Positions 43,054 to 51,349 of a stretch of 64,000 nucleotides of DNA are shown here, piece after piece. Numbering within the stretch: the stretch's first letter is position 1; each line of letters opens with the position of its first letter. A program made the translations under genes and the position numbers. Origin of the DNA: TMP-86 sp046347195 (GTDB lineage Bacteria > Pseudomonadota > Gammaproteobacteria > Steroidobacterales > Steroidobacteraceae). The notes under the pieces were generated by a model. That model saw nothing but the letters and a program-made list of their open reading frames with translations. It did no database searches and had not been told where the DNA came from. The stretch spans positions 1 to 64,000 of the forward strand of contig JAXMGQ010000028.1 in NCBI GenBank assembly GCA_046347195.1, read 5' to 3'.

Positions 43054-43251
43054 TTATTCGACGTCCTTGCGTCGGATGGACAATTGTTCGGGCGCCTCGA
43101 TGCCGACCTTGGCGCGGCGCGCGGAGCATCCCAGCAGCGTGATCTGGATGGGGCCGTTGGCGAAGAGTTGCGCGAGGGTGATCGCGCCATCCGTCCCTTC
43201 CGCGGGCTGGATCACGATCGATTCATCGGCGCGTCTGCTGAGAACGAGCAT
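43054..43251 (-). CDS. csrA: Divergent CsrA/RsmA-family RNA-binding protein
   Basis: A 65-residue CsrA-like protein. Conserved beta-1 MLVLSRRADESIVIQ (L4, R6, R7), then an extra ~16-18 residues (EGTDGAITLAQLFANGP) before beta-2/3 (IQITLLGCSARRAKVGIEAP) and beta-5 with LSIRRKDVE, which includes the RNA-binding arginine of the family. It ends at that point, lacking the C-terminal helix. ATG 43251 lies 7 nt after the flgN stop and 100 nt before pilZ. Such proteins bind GGA motifs in mRNA leaders. Its position with flgM/flgN suggests a flagellum-dedicated paralogue. Confidence 0.85.
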   Translation of the reverse strand: MLVLSRRADESIVIQPAEGTDGAITLAQLFANGPIQITLLGCSARRAKVGIEAPEQLSIRRKDVE

Positions 43252-43258
43252 GGTGATG

Positions 43259-43714
43259 TCAAACCCGCGCGATCGGCCGCACGGCGGCGGCGAAGGTCTG
43301 TCCGTTGGGACCGTAGGTGATGGCGGGCCCGCCACGCAGGATGTCCAGCAACTGGCGGACCTGGCCCTGTTTGAGGTTGAGGATGAGACCATTGGTCTCG
43401 TTGGCGTTGCGGCAATGGGCCAGCAGCCCCATGAGTGACTTCCAGCGCTGCGCGAACGCGCGCGACGCACCCGACTGGCTGCCCGCCTCCATCGGCGGCA
43501 TTCCCGCCTGGGTGCACAACTGGCGCCGCTCCTGCTCCAGCCGTTCGAACTGCTCCAGCAGACGCACCTTCTCGGAGGCCTTCTCGCTGACGAGTTCGGG
43601 CGAGGTGCCGGTCAATGCGTCGCGCTCCGCCTCGAGAACGGCGGCGAGAGCGTGGGCCAGTTCGATCTGGCGGTCCAGCAGCTGCTCGATGCGCGAGGAG
43701 GCGGCGGGGTTCAT
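43259..43714 (-). CDS. flgN: Flagellar hook-filament junction chaperone FlgN
   Basis: A 151-residue all-helical export chaperone for FlgK and FlgL in the cytosol, recognised by size, helical heptads (IEQLLDRQIELAHALAAVLEAER) and the C-terminal NETNGLILNLKQGQVRQLLDIL motif typical of FlgN. It is 4 nt from flgM, the usual flgMN pair. Its clients flgK and flgL lie at 52442-55536. Confidence 0.93.
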   Translation of the reverse strand: MNPAASSRIEQLLDRQIELAHALAAVLEAERDALTGTSPELVSEKASEKVRLLEQFERLEQERRQLCTQAGMPPMEAGSQSGASRAFAQRWKSLMGLLAHCRNANETNGLILNLKQGQVRQLLDILRGGPAITYGPNGQTFAAAVRPIARV

Positions 43715-43718
43715 CGGA

Positions 43719-44039
43719 TCACTTCAGCAGCTTCTCGAACCGCAGGATATTGTCGGCGATCCGGCCGGCATCGATGCTGTAGGTGCCATTGCGGATGGAC
43801 TGGCGGGTCGCCTCGACCTTCCTGGCATCGACCACCGGCGCCTTCTCGACGGCGGCGGCCACCTGCTGCAGGTCCCGCGCGGACTGCGTCAGCGTGACCT
43901 GGTCGGCGCCGCTGGCTTCGGCGGCTTCACCGGCACGGGTCGCACCGGCGGCCTTGCCCACCGCCGCGCCCTTGGCGCCCTTGGCGGACGAGCCGACCAG
44001 CGGCTGCGATGACTTGTATCCGTCGATCTTGTTGGTCAC
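43719..44039 (-). CDS. flgM: Anti-sigma-28 factor FlgM
   Basis: A 106-residue FlgM that holds sigma-28 (FliA) inactive until exported through the finished hook-basal body. The C-terminal half (TLTQSARDLQQVAAAVEKAPVVD; ATRQSIRNGTYSIDAGRIADNILRFE) is the conserved FliA-binding region; the N-terminus is unstructured and Gly/Ala-rich. Start set at GTG 44039 (V/MTNKIDGYKSS) with GAGATG upstream; ATG 44048 is an alternative. A sigma-28 promoter sits 41 bp upstream, giving feedback. Confidence 0.94.
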   Translation of the reverse strand: MTNKIDGYKSSQPLVGSSAKGAKGAAVGKAAGATRAGEAAEASGADQVTLTQSARDLQQVAAAVEKAPVVDARKVEATRQSIRNGTYSIDAGRIADNILRFEKLLK

Positions 44040-44079
44040 GGGACACATCTCCGAAAAAGCAATTCCAATCCTCACCCGG

Positions 44080-44106
44080 ATATCGTCCGGGGCCCGGCGA
44101 ACTTTA
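44080..44106 (-). promoter_or_regulatory. Sigma-28 promoter of flgM operon
   Basis: On the minus strand TAAA (44106-44103), a 15-nt spacer, then GACGATAT (44087-44080), 6 of 8 matching GCCGATAA. Spacing is exactly that of FliA promoters. It would make flgM, flgN, csrA-like and pilZ late-class genes. Confidence 0.75.
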
Positions 44107-44183
44107 GCTGCGCTTAAGTCAAATCGCCCATGTCCACCGGATTATGCCCACTATCGGCGTCCACGCCGCTGCCTTGAGGGACT

Positions 44184-44912
44184 TCACGGATTTATTTCCA
44201 CCACTTGCTGCGATCGCGCAACGCCCTCGAGAATCCTCCCCGAGGATTCGTTGCGCACCCGGATGCGCTGATTGATCCCGGCATCGGCGAGTGCGCGGCC
44301 ACCCATGCGCACCGATACCCCATCGCTCCGGGCGATCAGCGTGACCGCCTGGCCTCGAACGATGGCATCCGGAGACTGCAGGAGCTGATTCGACAGCACC
44401 GTGCCGGCCGCCACGGCCCGCCGCAGCGACGCGCCGATCACCTGTCCGGTCGCGGTGAAGTAGCCGAGCGGGAAGTGCGCCGCCTCGTCCTCCACCATCA
44501 CCACATCGCCCGCGCCCACCCGCTCACCGGTCATCATCGGGCGCGACAAGGCCACCGCGTGCCCCATGCCGCTGAGGCGGACCGGGACGAACACCCGCCA
44601 GCGCGCAGGTGAACCGCAGCCCACCTCCACCAGCACGCGATCCCGCTGCAGGGCTCCCGGGCCCGCGCGCGTCAAGGGTTCGGTTTCGCAGCGCGGAAGC
44701 TGCAGGCGGCCATCCAGCGGCCCCACCACGAGCCGCTGTCCCTCGCCGGGTGCGGGAAGCCGGCCCACGGCGAAGGCACGCGCGACGGTCTCGATGCGTT
44801 CCAGCGGCTCGAGGCGGGTCTCGGCCGTGGGCATCGTCGCCTGTGTCGCCGCCGCGAGCAGCAGGGCCGCCGCGGCCATGGGGCGCCGGAATTTTGACGC
44901 TGTGTCGTGCAT
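44184..44912 (-). CDS. flgA: Flagellar P-ring assembly chaperone FlgA
   Basis: A 242-residue periplasmic protein needed for P-ring (FlgI) assembly. Signal peptide with basic n-region and hydrophobic core (KFRRPMAAAALLLAAATQA), then a SAF-like C-terminal domain (about 120-242; SRPMMTGERVGAGDVVMVE, GQAVTLIARSDGVSVRMGGRALADAG). ATG 44912 gives the complete signal peptide. It lies only 3-4 nt from the predicted start of a sigma-54 transcript, so the mRNA would be nearly leaderless; ATG 44879 is an alternative but loses the n-region. Confidence 0.93.
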   Translation of the reverse strand: MHDTASKFRRPMAAAALLLAAATQATMPTAETRLEPLERIETVARAFAVGRLPAPGEGQRLVVGPLDGRLQLPRCETEPLTRAGPGALQRDRVLVEVGCGSPARWRVFVPVRLSGMGHAVALSRPMMTGERVGAGDVVMVEDEAAHFPLGYFTATGQVIGASLRRAVAAGTVLSNQLLQSPDAIVRGQAVTLIARSDGVSVRMGGRALADAGINQRIRVRNESSGRILEGVARSQQVVEINP

Positions 44913-44924
44913 GTACACCGGATC

Positions 44925-44941
44925 AAGCAACTGCCGTGCCA
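44925..44941 (-). promoter_or_regulatory. Sigma-54 promoter of flgA
   Basis: On the minus strand TGGCACG-GCAG-TTGCTT, a full match to the -24/-12 consensus TGGCACG-N4-TTGC. Transcription should start near 44915. It points away from the equally good sigma-54 promoter for flgB, so both need an NtrC-type activator (FleQ-like, not in the window). Confidence 0.88.
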
Positions 44942-45147
44942 GCGCCGGCGCCGCGGTTGAGCATCGAGGCCGCGGGTGATCGCCTCTCCAGGCGTTGCCG
45001 GGTGGCAAGAGCTTGCCGCCCGGCCCGCCGGCATCCGGCAAGCCATCGCCGTCCGGTGCCCGCCAGGTGCCCGCCAGATGCCCGCCAGACGCGTGAATTG
45101 CGTGCGCCACGTCGCGAATTCCCGAGCCAAGTGGGCCGCGGTGGCGC
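44942..45147. other. Divergent flgA-flgB control region
   Basis: Roughly 200 bp between two outward-facing sigma-54 promoters. No gene is seen. It is the expected place for activator binding sites serving both promoters. A short internal repetition of GCCCGCCAG-type steps lies around 45055-45085. No activator site could be assigned by eye. Confidence 0.5.
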
Positions 45148-45165
45148 TGGCACGCAAGTTGCTTT
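45148..45165 (+). promoter_or_regulatory. Sigma-54 promoter of the flgB operon
   Basis: TGGCACG-CAAG-TTGCTTT, a full match to the -24/-12 consensus, 41 bp before flgB. Predicted start near 45174. It would drive at least flgBCDEFGHIJ, whose genes are separated by 2-23 bp. Confidence 0.9.
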
Positions 45166-45205
45166 GATCTCCGGTGCGGCAGGGTGCCGCGCGGACGAGG
45201 TCGGC

Positions 45206-45592
45206 ATGTTCAACAACATCTTCGGCATCCACGAACAGGCGCTGCTCCTGCGCGGGCAGCGCGTGGGTGTGCTGGCCGCCAACCTCGCCAATGTCGACAC
45301 GCCCAACTACAAGGCGCGGGATTTCGACTTCTACGCTGCGCTGGCAGGCATGGATGAGCCCACGCTGCCGATGCGGCTGACCCAGCCCTCACATCTCGCG
45401 GGTGCCGGCGCGGGCGAACTGGGTGTTGACCTCAAGTACCGCAATCCCTACCAGGCATCCCTCGATGGCAATACGGTCGAGGCGCCGGTGGAACAGGCGA
45501 ATTTCTCCGAGAACTCGGTCCGCTACCAGGCCAGCCTCGGATTCATCAACCAGACCATCGCCACCTTGCAGCTTGCCATCAACGGTCAGTAA
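45206..45592 (+). CDS. flgB: Flagellar proximal rod protein FlgB
   Basis: A 128-residue rod protein. The typical rod-protein N-terminus QRVGVLAANLANVDTPNYKARDFDF is present, and the end is VRYQASLGFINQTIATLQLAI. ATG 45206 gives the expected length; the frame is open far upstream but that part is noncoding. First gene of the rod-hook operon, 2 nt before flgC. Confidence 0.96.
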   Translation: MFNNIFGIHEQALLLRGQRVGVLAANLANVDTPNYKARDFDFYAALAGMDEPTLPMRLTQPSHLAGAGAGELGVDLKYRNPYQASLDGNTVEAPVEQANFSENSVRYQASLGFINQTIATLQLAINGQ

Positions 45593-45594
45593 CC

Positions 45595-46026
45595 ATGTCG
45601 CTGTTCAATGTATTCGACGTCGCCGGCACCGCGCTGAACGCGCAGTCGATCCGGCTCAACACCACCGCCAGCAACCTCGCCAACGCGGAGAGCCTGAGCG
45701 GGGACCCGACCAAGGTGTATCGCGCGCGGCACCCGGTGTTCCAGGCGCTGATGCGCTACGACGATGAGATCGGCCCGCCGGAGGAAGAGGCGGCGGCCGT
45801 GGGCGTGAAGGTGCTCGGGGTGGTGGAGAGCCAGTCGCCCGCGCAGATGCTCTACCAGCCCGGCCATCCGCTCGCCAACAAGGACGGCTACGTCTACAGC
45901 TCGAACGTCAACTCCATCGAGGAGATGACCAACATGATCTCCGCGTCGCGTTCCTTCCAGACCAACATCGATGCGATGAACACCGCACGCGACCTGCTGC
46001 TCAAGACCATCGCGATGGGACGCTAG
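45595..46026 (+). CDS. flgC: Flagellar proximal rod protein FlgC
   Basis: A 143-residue rod component with the N-terminal FDVAGTALNAQSIRLNTTASNLANAES motif and the C-terminal helix EEMTNMISASRSFQTNIDAMNTARD typical of axial proteins. Normal length; lies between flgB and flgD with 2- and 8-bp gaps. Confidence 0.97.
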   Translation: MSLFNVFDVAGTALNAQSIRLNTTASNLANAESLSGDPTKVYRARHPVFQALMRYDDEIGPPEEEAAAVGVKVLGVVESQSPAQMLYQPGHPLANKDGYVYSSNVNSIEEMTNMISASRSFQTNIDAMNTARDLLLKTIAMGR

Positions 46027-46034
46027 GAGGGCCC

Positions 46035-46766
46035 ATGCAGATCAACAAGTCCCAACCCCTGCCTCAGAGCGTCCTCGATGTCATCAATCGGGCGACGCAG
46101 AACAACAATACGCCGGGCACGCCGGTGGGCGGCGCCTCCGCGGCGAGCAGCGCCAGCAAGGCGGCGCAGCTCGACCAGAACGAGTTCCTGACGCTGATGC
46201 TGGCGCAGCTCAAGGCGCAGGACCCGACCAAGCCGGTGGACAGCACCGCGTTCCTCGGACAGCTCGCCTCCATCAGCCAGGTGCAGCAGCTCGCCAACCT
46301 GAATGATTCCTTCACGGCGCTGTCCGGGTCGATCTCCTCGAACCAGGCCCTGCAGGCCTCCTCGCTCCTCGGCCGGCAGGCCATGGTGGCGAGCGACTCG
46401 CTCACCCTCGGCGCCAGCGGCGGGGTGAGTGGCGCGGTCGACCTGCCCCAGGCCAGTGGCAAGGTGGTGGTGAACATCACCGATGCGGCCGGTGCCGTGG
46501 TCCAGCAGATCGACCTGGGCGCACAGCAGCAGGGGCTCGCCAAATTCAGCTGGGACGGCCGGCTCGCCGGCGGCGCCCGTGCGCCGGCAGGCACCTACAA
46601 GGTGGTGGCGGCCTACGCCGGCGCCGGCAACCAGGCCACGGCCGCGAGCACCTTGATCAACTCCACCGTCGTGTCCGTCACCATGGGTGCGGGACAAAGC
46701 GGCCTGACCCTCAACCTCGCCGGCGTGGGCAACGTCCCGTTCGGCAACATCCGCCAGATCTCCTGA
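46035..46766 (+). CDS. flgD: Flagellar hook capping/assembly protein FlgD
   Basis: A 243-residue hook cap scaffold. The conserved N-terminal QLDQNEFLTLMLAQLKAQDPTKPVDST segment is present, followed by the FlgD Tudor/FnIII-like C-terminal domain (FSWDGRLAGGARAPAGTYKV). GGAGG precedes ATG 46035. It directs polymerisation of FlgE encoded next. Confidence 0.97.
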   Translation: MQINKSQPLPQSVLDVINRATQNNNTPGTPVGGASAASSASKAAQLDQNEFLTLMLAQLKAQDPTKPVDSTAFLGQLASISQVQQLANLNDSFTALSGSISSNQALQASSLLGRQAMVASDSLTLGASGGVSGAVDLPQASGKVVVNITDAAGAVVQQIDLGAQQQGLAKFSWDGRLAGGARAPAGTYKVVAAYAGAGNQATAASTLINSTVVSVTMGAGQSGLTLNLAGVGNVPFGNIRQIS

Positions 46767-46778
46767 AGGAACCCTGAC

Positions 46779-47996
46779 ATGGCATTCGAAATCGCCCTCT
46801 CCGGACTCACCGCCGCCACCTCCGACCTCAACGTCACGGCGAACAACATCGCCAACGCCAACACGACGGGCTTCAAGCTCTCGCGCGCGGAGTTCGCCGA
46901 TGTCTACGCCGCCGGGGCCAAGAGTCTGAACACCGGACTCACCGGTGACGGTGTGCGTCTCGCGGCCACCGCCCAGCAGTTCACGCAGGGCAACGTCACC
47001 TCGACGTCCTCGAACCTGGACCTTGCGCTCAGCGGCGAGGGCTTCTTCACGCTGCACGGCGCGGACGGCTACTCCTATTCGCGCAACGGCGCCTTCGGGG
47101 TCGACAAGAACGGTGATGTGGTGGCTTCCACCGGCAAGGCCCTGCAGGTGTATCCGCCGCTGGTGAACGGCGGCTTCAACACCGGTGCGATGATCAACCT
47201 GAACCTGCAGACGGCGCAGAGCGCACCGAATGCCACCACCAGCGGCAACATCATCGTCAACCTGCCGGCGCAGGCCGCGGTCCCGGCGGTGGCGGTCTTC
47301 GACCCGACCAACCCGGCCTCGTACAACAACTCGACCACCACTTCCGTGTACGACTCGCTGGGCAACCAGTACGACGCCACCTTCTATTTCATCCAGACGG
47401 CAACCCCCAACCAGTGGCAGGTGGCCCTCACGGTGAACGGCACCCAGGTGGGTGCGCCGCAGGCGCTGCAGTTCTCCAACACCGGTCTGCAGACCGTGCC
47501 GGCCGGCGGTGGAATCACTTTCCCGGCGTTCGCACCGCCCAGCGGCGCCCAGCCGATCAACATGACCTTCAACTTCGGCAAGACCACGCAGTACGGCTCG
47601 CAGTTCGCCGTGAACGCCATCACCCAGGATGGTTTCACGACCGGCCAGCTCGCGAACGTCGCCATCGACAACACCGGCGTGGTCTCGGCGGTGTTCTCGA
47701 ACGGCCGCTCGACCCAGCTCGGGCAGCTCGCCATCGCCAACTTCCCCAATCCGCAAGGGCTGCGGCAGCTCGGTGACACCAGCTGGTCGGAGACCTTCGC
47801 CTCCGGCAACGTGGTCCGGGGCCAGGCGGCCTCGGCGGGCTTCGGCACGGTCCAGTCCGGTGCGCTCGAGCAGTCGAACGTGGACCTCACCACGCAGCTG
47901 GTGCAGATGATCACCGCGCAGCGCAACTTCCAGGCCAATGCGCAGATGATCACCACCGCCGACCAGACGACGCAGACCATCATCAACATCCGGTAA
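46779..47996 (+). CDS. flgE: Flagellar hook protein FlgE
   Basis: A 405-residue hook subunit with the axial N-terminus (LSGLTAATSDLNVTANNIANANTTGFK) and C-terminus (LVQMITAQRNFQANAQMITTADQTTQTIINI), with variable beta-rich middle domains. AAGGA lies before ATG 46779. Length is normal for a gammaproteobacterial FlgE. Confidence 0.97.
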   Translation: MAFEIALSGLTAATSDLNVTANNIANANTTGFKLSRAEFADVYAAGAKSLNTGLTGDGVRLAATAQQFTQGNVTSTSSNLDLALSGEGFFTLHGADGYSYSRNGAFGVDKNGDVVASTGKALQVYPPLVNGGFNTGAMINLNLQTAQSAPNATTSGNIIVNLPAQAAVPAVAVFDPTNPASYNNSTTTSVYDSLGNQYDATFYFIQTATPNQWQVALTVNGTQVGAPQALQFSNTGLQTVPAGGGITFPAFAPPSGAQPINMTFNFGKTTQYGSQFAVNAITQDGFTTGQLANVAIDNTGVVSAVFSNGRSTQLGQLAIANFPNPQGLRQLGDTSWSETFASGNVVRGQAASAGFGTVQSGALEQSNVDLTTQLVQMITAQRNFQANAQMITTADQTTQTIINIR

Positions 47997-48001
47997 GGCC
48001 G

Positions 48002-48736
48002 ATGGACCACGCCCTCTACGTCGCGATGACCGGCGCCAAGCAGATCATGCAGGCGCAGGCCGTCAACAACCACAACATGGCGAACGTCAGCACGACGGGC
48101 TATCGCCAGGACCTGCATCAGTTCTCGAGCTTTCCGATCTTCGGCATCGGCTATCCCACCCGCGTGAATGCGGTCGCCACCGACGCGGGTACCGACCTGT
48201 CCTCGGGGACCCTGAGCAACACCGGACGCGATCTCGACGTCGCCGTGAACGGCAAGGGCTTCATCGCCGTGCAGGGAGCCGATGGCAAGGAGGCCTACAC
48301 GCGCGCCGGGAACCTGCAGGTCACGGCCACGGGCCTGCTCACCACGGCAGGTGGCTTCGCCGTCATGTCCGATGGCAATCCGATCACCCTGCCGCCGTCC
48401 ACGCAGATCAGCGTCGGCGGGGATGGCACCGTGTCGGTCGTGCCCCTGGGACTGTCGCCGGCCGCGATGTCGCAGGTGGACCGCATCAAGCTGGTCAACC
48501 CCGCCGAGAAGGACCTGGTGAAGGGCGCCGATGGCCTGTTTCGCCTGAAGAGCGGCGCCAAGGCGCCCACCGACACGAACGTGCAGATCACCCCGGGCGC
48601 GCTCGAGTCCAGCAACGTCAACATGGCGGCCTCGCTCATCAACATGATCGAGCTGCAGCGCCTGTACGAGATGCAGATCAAGGGCATCTCCAGCATCGAC
48701 CAGAACGCACAGAGCGCCGAGCGCCTGATGCAATGA
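48002..48736 (+). CDS. flgF: Flagellar basal-body rod protein FlgF
   Basis: A 244-residue distal rod protein; MDHALYVAMTGAKQIMQAQAVNNHNMANVSTTGYR at the N-terminus (in two parts: MDHALYVAMTGAKQ, VNNHNMANVSTTGYR) and a C-terminal MIELQRLYEMQIKGI helix. It is 5 nt after flgE. Confidence 0.96.
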   Translation: MDHALYVAMTGAKQIMQAQAVNNHNMANVSTTGYRQDLHQFSSFPIFGIGYPTRVNAVATDAGTDLSSGTLSNTGRDLDVAVNGKGFIAVQGADGKEAYTRAGNLQVTATGLLTTAGGFAVMSDGNPITLPPSTQISVGGDGTVSVVPLGLSPAAMSQVDRIKLVNPAEKDLVKGADGLFRLKSGAKAPTDTNVQITPGALESSNVNMAASLINMIELQRLYEMQIKGISSIDQNAQSAERLMQ

Positions 48737-48759
48737 AACCGGACGAAGGAACCTGACAC

Positions 48760-49545
48760 ATGAATCTCGCACTGTGGGCCGCCAAGACGGGACTGGATGC
48801 GCAGAACACGCGCATGGCGGTCATCTCCAACAACCTGGCCAACGTCAACACCACGGGATTCAAGAAGGGCCGGGCGGCCTTCCAGGACCTCGTCTACCAG
48901 AACATCCGCCAGGTCGGCGCGCAGAGCTCGCAGAACACGCAGTATCCGACCGGCCTCACCCTCGGCACCGGCGTGCGCATCGCCGCGACCGAGAAGGTGT
49001 ACGAGCAGGGCAGCCTCTCGCAGACCAACAACAGCCTGGATGTCGCCATCACCGGCCGGGGTTTCTTTCAGGTGACCCTGCCCGACGGCACGCTGGCCTA
49101 CTCCCTGGACGGCGCGTTCAAGATGGATGGCCAGGGGAACCTGGTCACGGCGAACGGCTACGCGATCTCGCCCGCCATCACGATTCCTGCGAACGCGCAG
49201 ACGGTCACCATCGGCAACGATGGCACGGTGACCGTGACCACCGCCGGCACGACTGCGCCCACGCAGATCGGGCAGATCCAGCTCGCCGATTTCATCAACC
49301 CCTCCGGCCTGCAGCCGCGCGGCGACAACCTGCTGATCGAATCGGTGGCCAGCGGCGCACCCCAGGTCGGCACGCCCGGCACCAATGGCCTGGGCACGAC
49401 GCTGCAGGGCTCGCTGGAGACTTCCAACGTCAACGTGGTGGAAGAGCTGGTGTCGATGATCGAGACGCAGCGCGCCTACGAGATGAACTCGAAGGCCATC
49501 AGCACCACCGACCAGATGCTGCAGTACCTCACCAATAACGTCTGA
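48760..49545 (+). CDS. flgG: Flagellar distal rod protein FlgG
   Basis: A 261-residue distal rod protein with the highly conserved AAKTGLDAQNTRMAVISNNLANVNTTGFK start and the end VEELVSMIETQRAYEMNSKAISTTDQMLQYL. The stop overlaps the flgH start (TGATG). Confidence 0.97.
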   Translation: MNLALWAAKTGLDAQNTRMAVISNNLANVNTTGFKKGRAAFQDLVYQNIRQVGAQSSQNTQYPTGLTLGTGVRIAATEKVYEQGSLSQTNNSLDVAITGRGFFQVTLPDGTLAYSLDGAFKMDGQGNLVTANGYAISPAITIPANAQTVTIGNDGTVTVTTAGTTAPTQIGQIQLADFINPSGLQPRGDNLLIESVASGAPQVGTPGTNGLGTTLQGSLETSNVNVVEELVSMIETQRAYEMNSKAISTTDQMLQYLTNNV

Positions 49546-50222
49546 TGCACGCCATGACACGAATCCTCCTGCCCCTGCTGCTCGCGCTGTGCCTGCCGGG
49601 ATGTTTCATGGCCTCGCATCCGGCGCACCGCTTCGACCCCACCACGCGCCACACGACGCCGCCCGAGCCGCCCACCGACGGGGCCATCTTCCAGGCGGGC
49701 CGCGGCATGGAGCTGTTCGCGGATCTGAAGGCGCGCCACGTGGGTGATGTGCTCACGATCAAGCTGCAGGAATCCACCAACGCCACCAAGAACGCGGTGA
49801 CCAAGACCAGCAAGACCACGAGCCTGGCCAACACCGGTCCGACGCTGTTCGGCAAGACCTACACGAACAACGGTGTGCCGCTGCTGAACGCCGCGCTCGA
49901 TGGCAAGCATTCCTTCGATGGCGGGGGCTCGAGCACGCAGAGCAACAGCCTCGCGGGCAGCATCACGGTCACCGTCGTGGACGTCCAGTCGAATGGCAAC
50001 CTGGTGGTGCAGGGCGAGAAGTCATTGCAGCTCAACCAGGGCGAGGAGTACGTGCGCATCGCCGGCGTGGTGCGGCCCGCCGACATCGCCACCGACAACA
50101 CCGTGGGCTCGGACAAGATCGCCGATGCGCGCATCAGCTACTCGGGCAAGGGCGCCATCAGCGCCTCGAACCGCATGGGCTGGCTGGCGCGGTTCTTCAA
50201 CTCGCCCGTGGCGCCGTTCTAG
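49545..50222 (+). CDS. flgH: Flagellar L-ring lipoprotein FlgH
   Basis: A 225-residue outer-membrane ring protein with a lipoprotein signal (LLPLLLALCLPGC, lipobox LPGC about residue 20). The body has GRGMELFADLKARHVGDVLTIKLQE and the end RISYSGKGAISASNRMGWLARFF. ATG 49554 may be the start instead. It forms the L ring with FlgI as P ring. Confidence 0.96.
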   Translation: MHAMTRILLPLLLALCLPGCFMASHPAHRFDPTTRHTTPPEPPTDGAIFQAGRGMELFADLKARHVGDVLTIKLQESTNATKNAVTKTSKTTSLANTGPTLFGKTYTNNGVPLLNAALDGKHSFDGGGSSTQSNSLAGSITVTVVDVQSNGNLVVQGEKSLQLNQGEEYVRIAGVVRPADIATDNTVGSDKIADARISYSGKGAISASNRMGWLARFFNSPVAPF

Positions 50223-50235
50223 GACGCGTTCCGCC

Positions 50236-51345
50236 ATGCGCGCTACCCTTCACCTGATCCTGTTGCTGCTCGCGCAGTTGCTGATGCCGCCGGCGCAGGC
50301 CGACCGCATCAAGGATCTCGCGCACGTGCAGGGCGTGCGCACCAACCAGCTCATCGGCTACGGACTGGTGGTGGGCCTCGATGGAACGGGTGACCAGACG
50401 AGCCAGGCGCCCTTCACGGTGCAATCACTGAAGAACATGCTCGCGCAGCTCGGCGTGACGGTGCCCTCCAACGTCAACCCGCAGCTCAAGAACGTCGCGG
50501 CCGTGTCCGTCACCGCCGTGCTGCCACCCTTCGCAAAGCCCGGGCAGACCATCGACATCACCGTCAATTCGATCGGCAATGCCAAGTCGCTCCGCGGCGG
50601 ATCGCTCCTGGCCGCGCCCTTGCGCGGCCTCGACGGCCAGGTGTACGCGGTGGCGCAGGGCAATCTCATCGTCAGCGGATTCGGAGCCGAGGCCAATGAT
50701 GGTTCGAAGATTTCGGTGAACATCCCCAGCTCGGGCCGGGTGCCCAACGGCGCCACGGTGGAGCGCGCCGTGGCCTCGCAGTTCGCCCAGGGCGATTCCA
50801 TCCAGCTCAACCTCAACGAGCCGGACTTCACCACCGCGAGCCGCCTGGTGACCAGCGTCAACAAGACCCTCGGCGATGACACCGCCAGCATCGTGGATGG
50901 CGGTTCGATCCGTGTCCGCGCGCCGCTCGATGTCACGCAGCGCGTGGCCTTTCTGTCCACGCTCGAGAACCTCGAGGTGGACCCCGGCAGCGCCGCTGCG
51001 CGGGTGATCGTGAATTCGCGCACCGGCACCGTGGTGATCAGCAGCAACGTGCGCGTGAGCCCGGCGGCCGTCTCGCATGGCTCGCTCACCGTCACCATCA
51101 AGGAGGACCAGTCGGTGAGCCAGCCGGCGCCGTTCTCGCGGCAGGGACAGACGGCGGTGATCACCAACTCCACCATCAAGGTGGATGAAGGCTCGCGCAG
51201 CATGTTCCTGTTCAAACCCGGCGTCGAGCTGGAACAGATCGTACGCGCCGTGAACGATGTGGGCGCCGCACCCGGTGACCTGGTGGCCATCCTCGAGGCC
51301 CTGCGGGAAGCCGGTGCGCTGCGTGCCGAGCTGATCGTGATCTGA
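50236..51345 (+). CDS. flgI: Flagellar P-ring protein FlgI
   Basis: A 369-residue periplasmic ring protein with a cleaved signal peptide (LHLILLLLAQLLMPPAQA then D), DRIKDLAHVQGVRTNQLIGYG and GLVVGLDGTGDQT motifs, and the conserved VVISSNVRVSPAAVSHGSLTVTI region. ATG 50236 is 13 nt past flgH. Its assembly needs FlgA encoded divergently. Confidence 0.97.
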   Translation: MRATLHLILLLLAQLLMPPAQADRIKDLAHVQGVRTNQLIGYGLVVGLDGTGDQTSQAPFTVQSLKNMLAQLGVTVPSNVNPQLKNVAAVSVTAVLPPFAKPGQTIDITVNSIGNAKSLRGGSLLAAPLRGLDGQVYAVAQGNLIVSGFGAEANDGSKISVNIPSSGRVPNGATVERAVASQFAQGDSIQLNLNEPDFTTASRLVTSVNKTLGDDTASIVDGGSIRVRAPLDVTQRVAFLSTLENLEVDPGSAAARVIVNSRTGTVVISSNVRVSPAAVSHGSLTVTIKEDQSVSQPAPFSRQGQTAVITNSTIKVDEGSRSMFLFKPGVELEQIVRAVNDVGAAPGDLVAILEALREAGALRAELIVI

Positions 51346-51349
51346 AGGC

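Noticed and set aside
46023..47756. 577-codon antisense frame over flgD and flgE
   Set aside because: Shadow of the codon bias of the flagellar genes; no recognisable domain.
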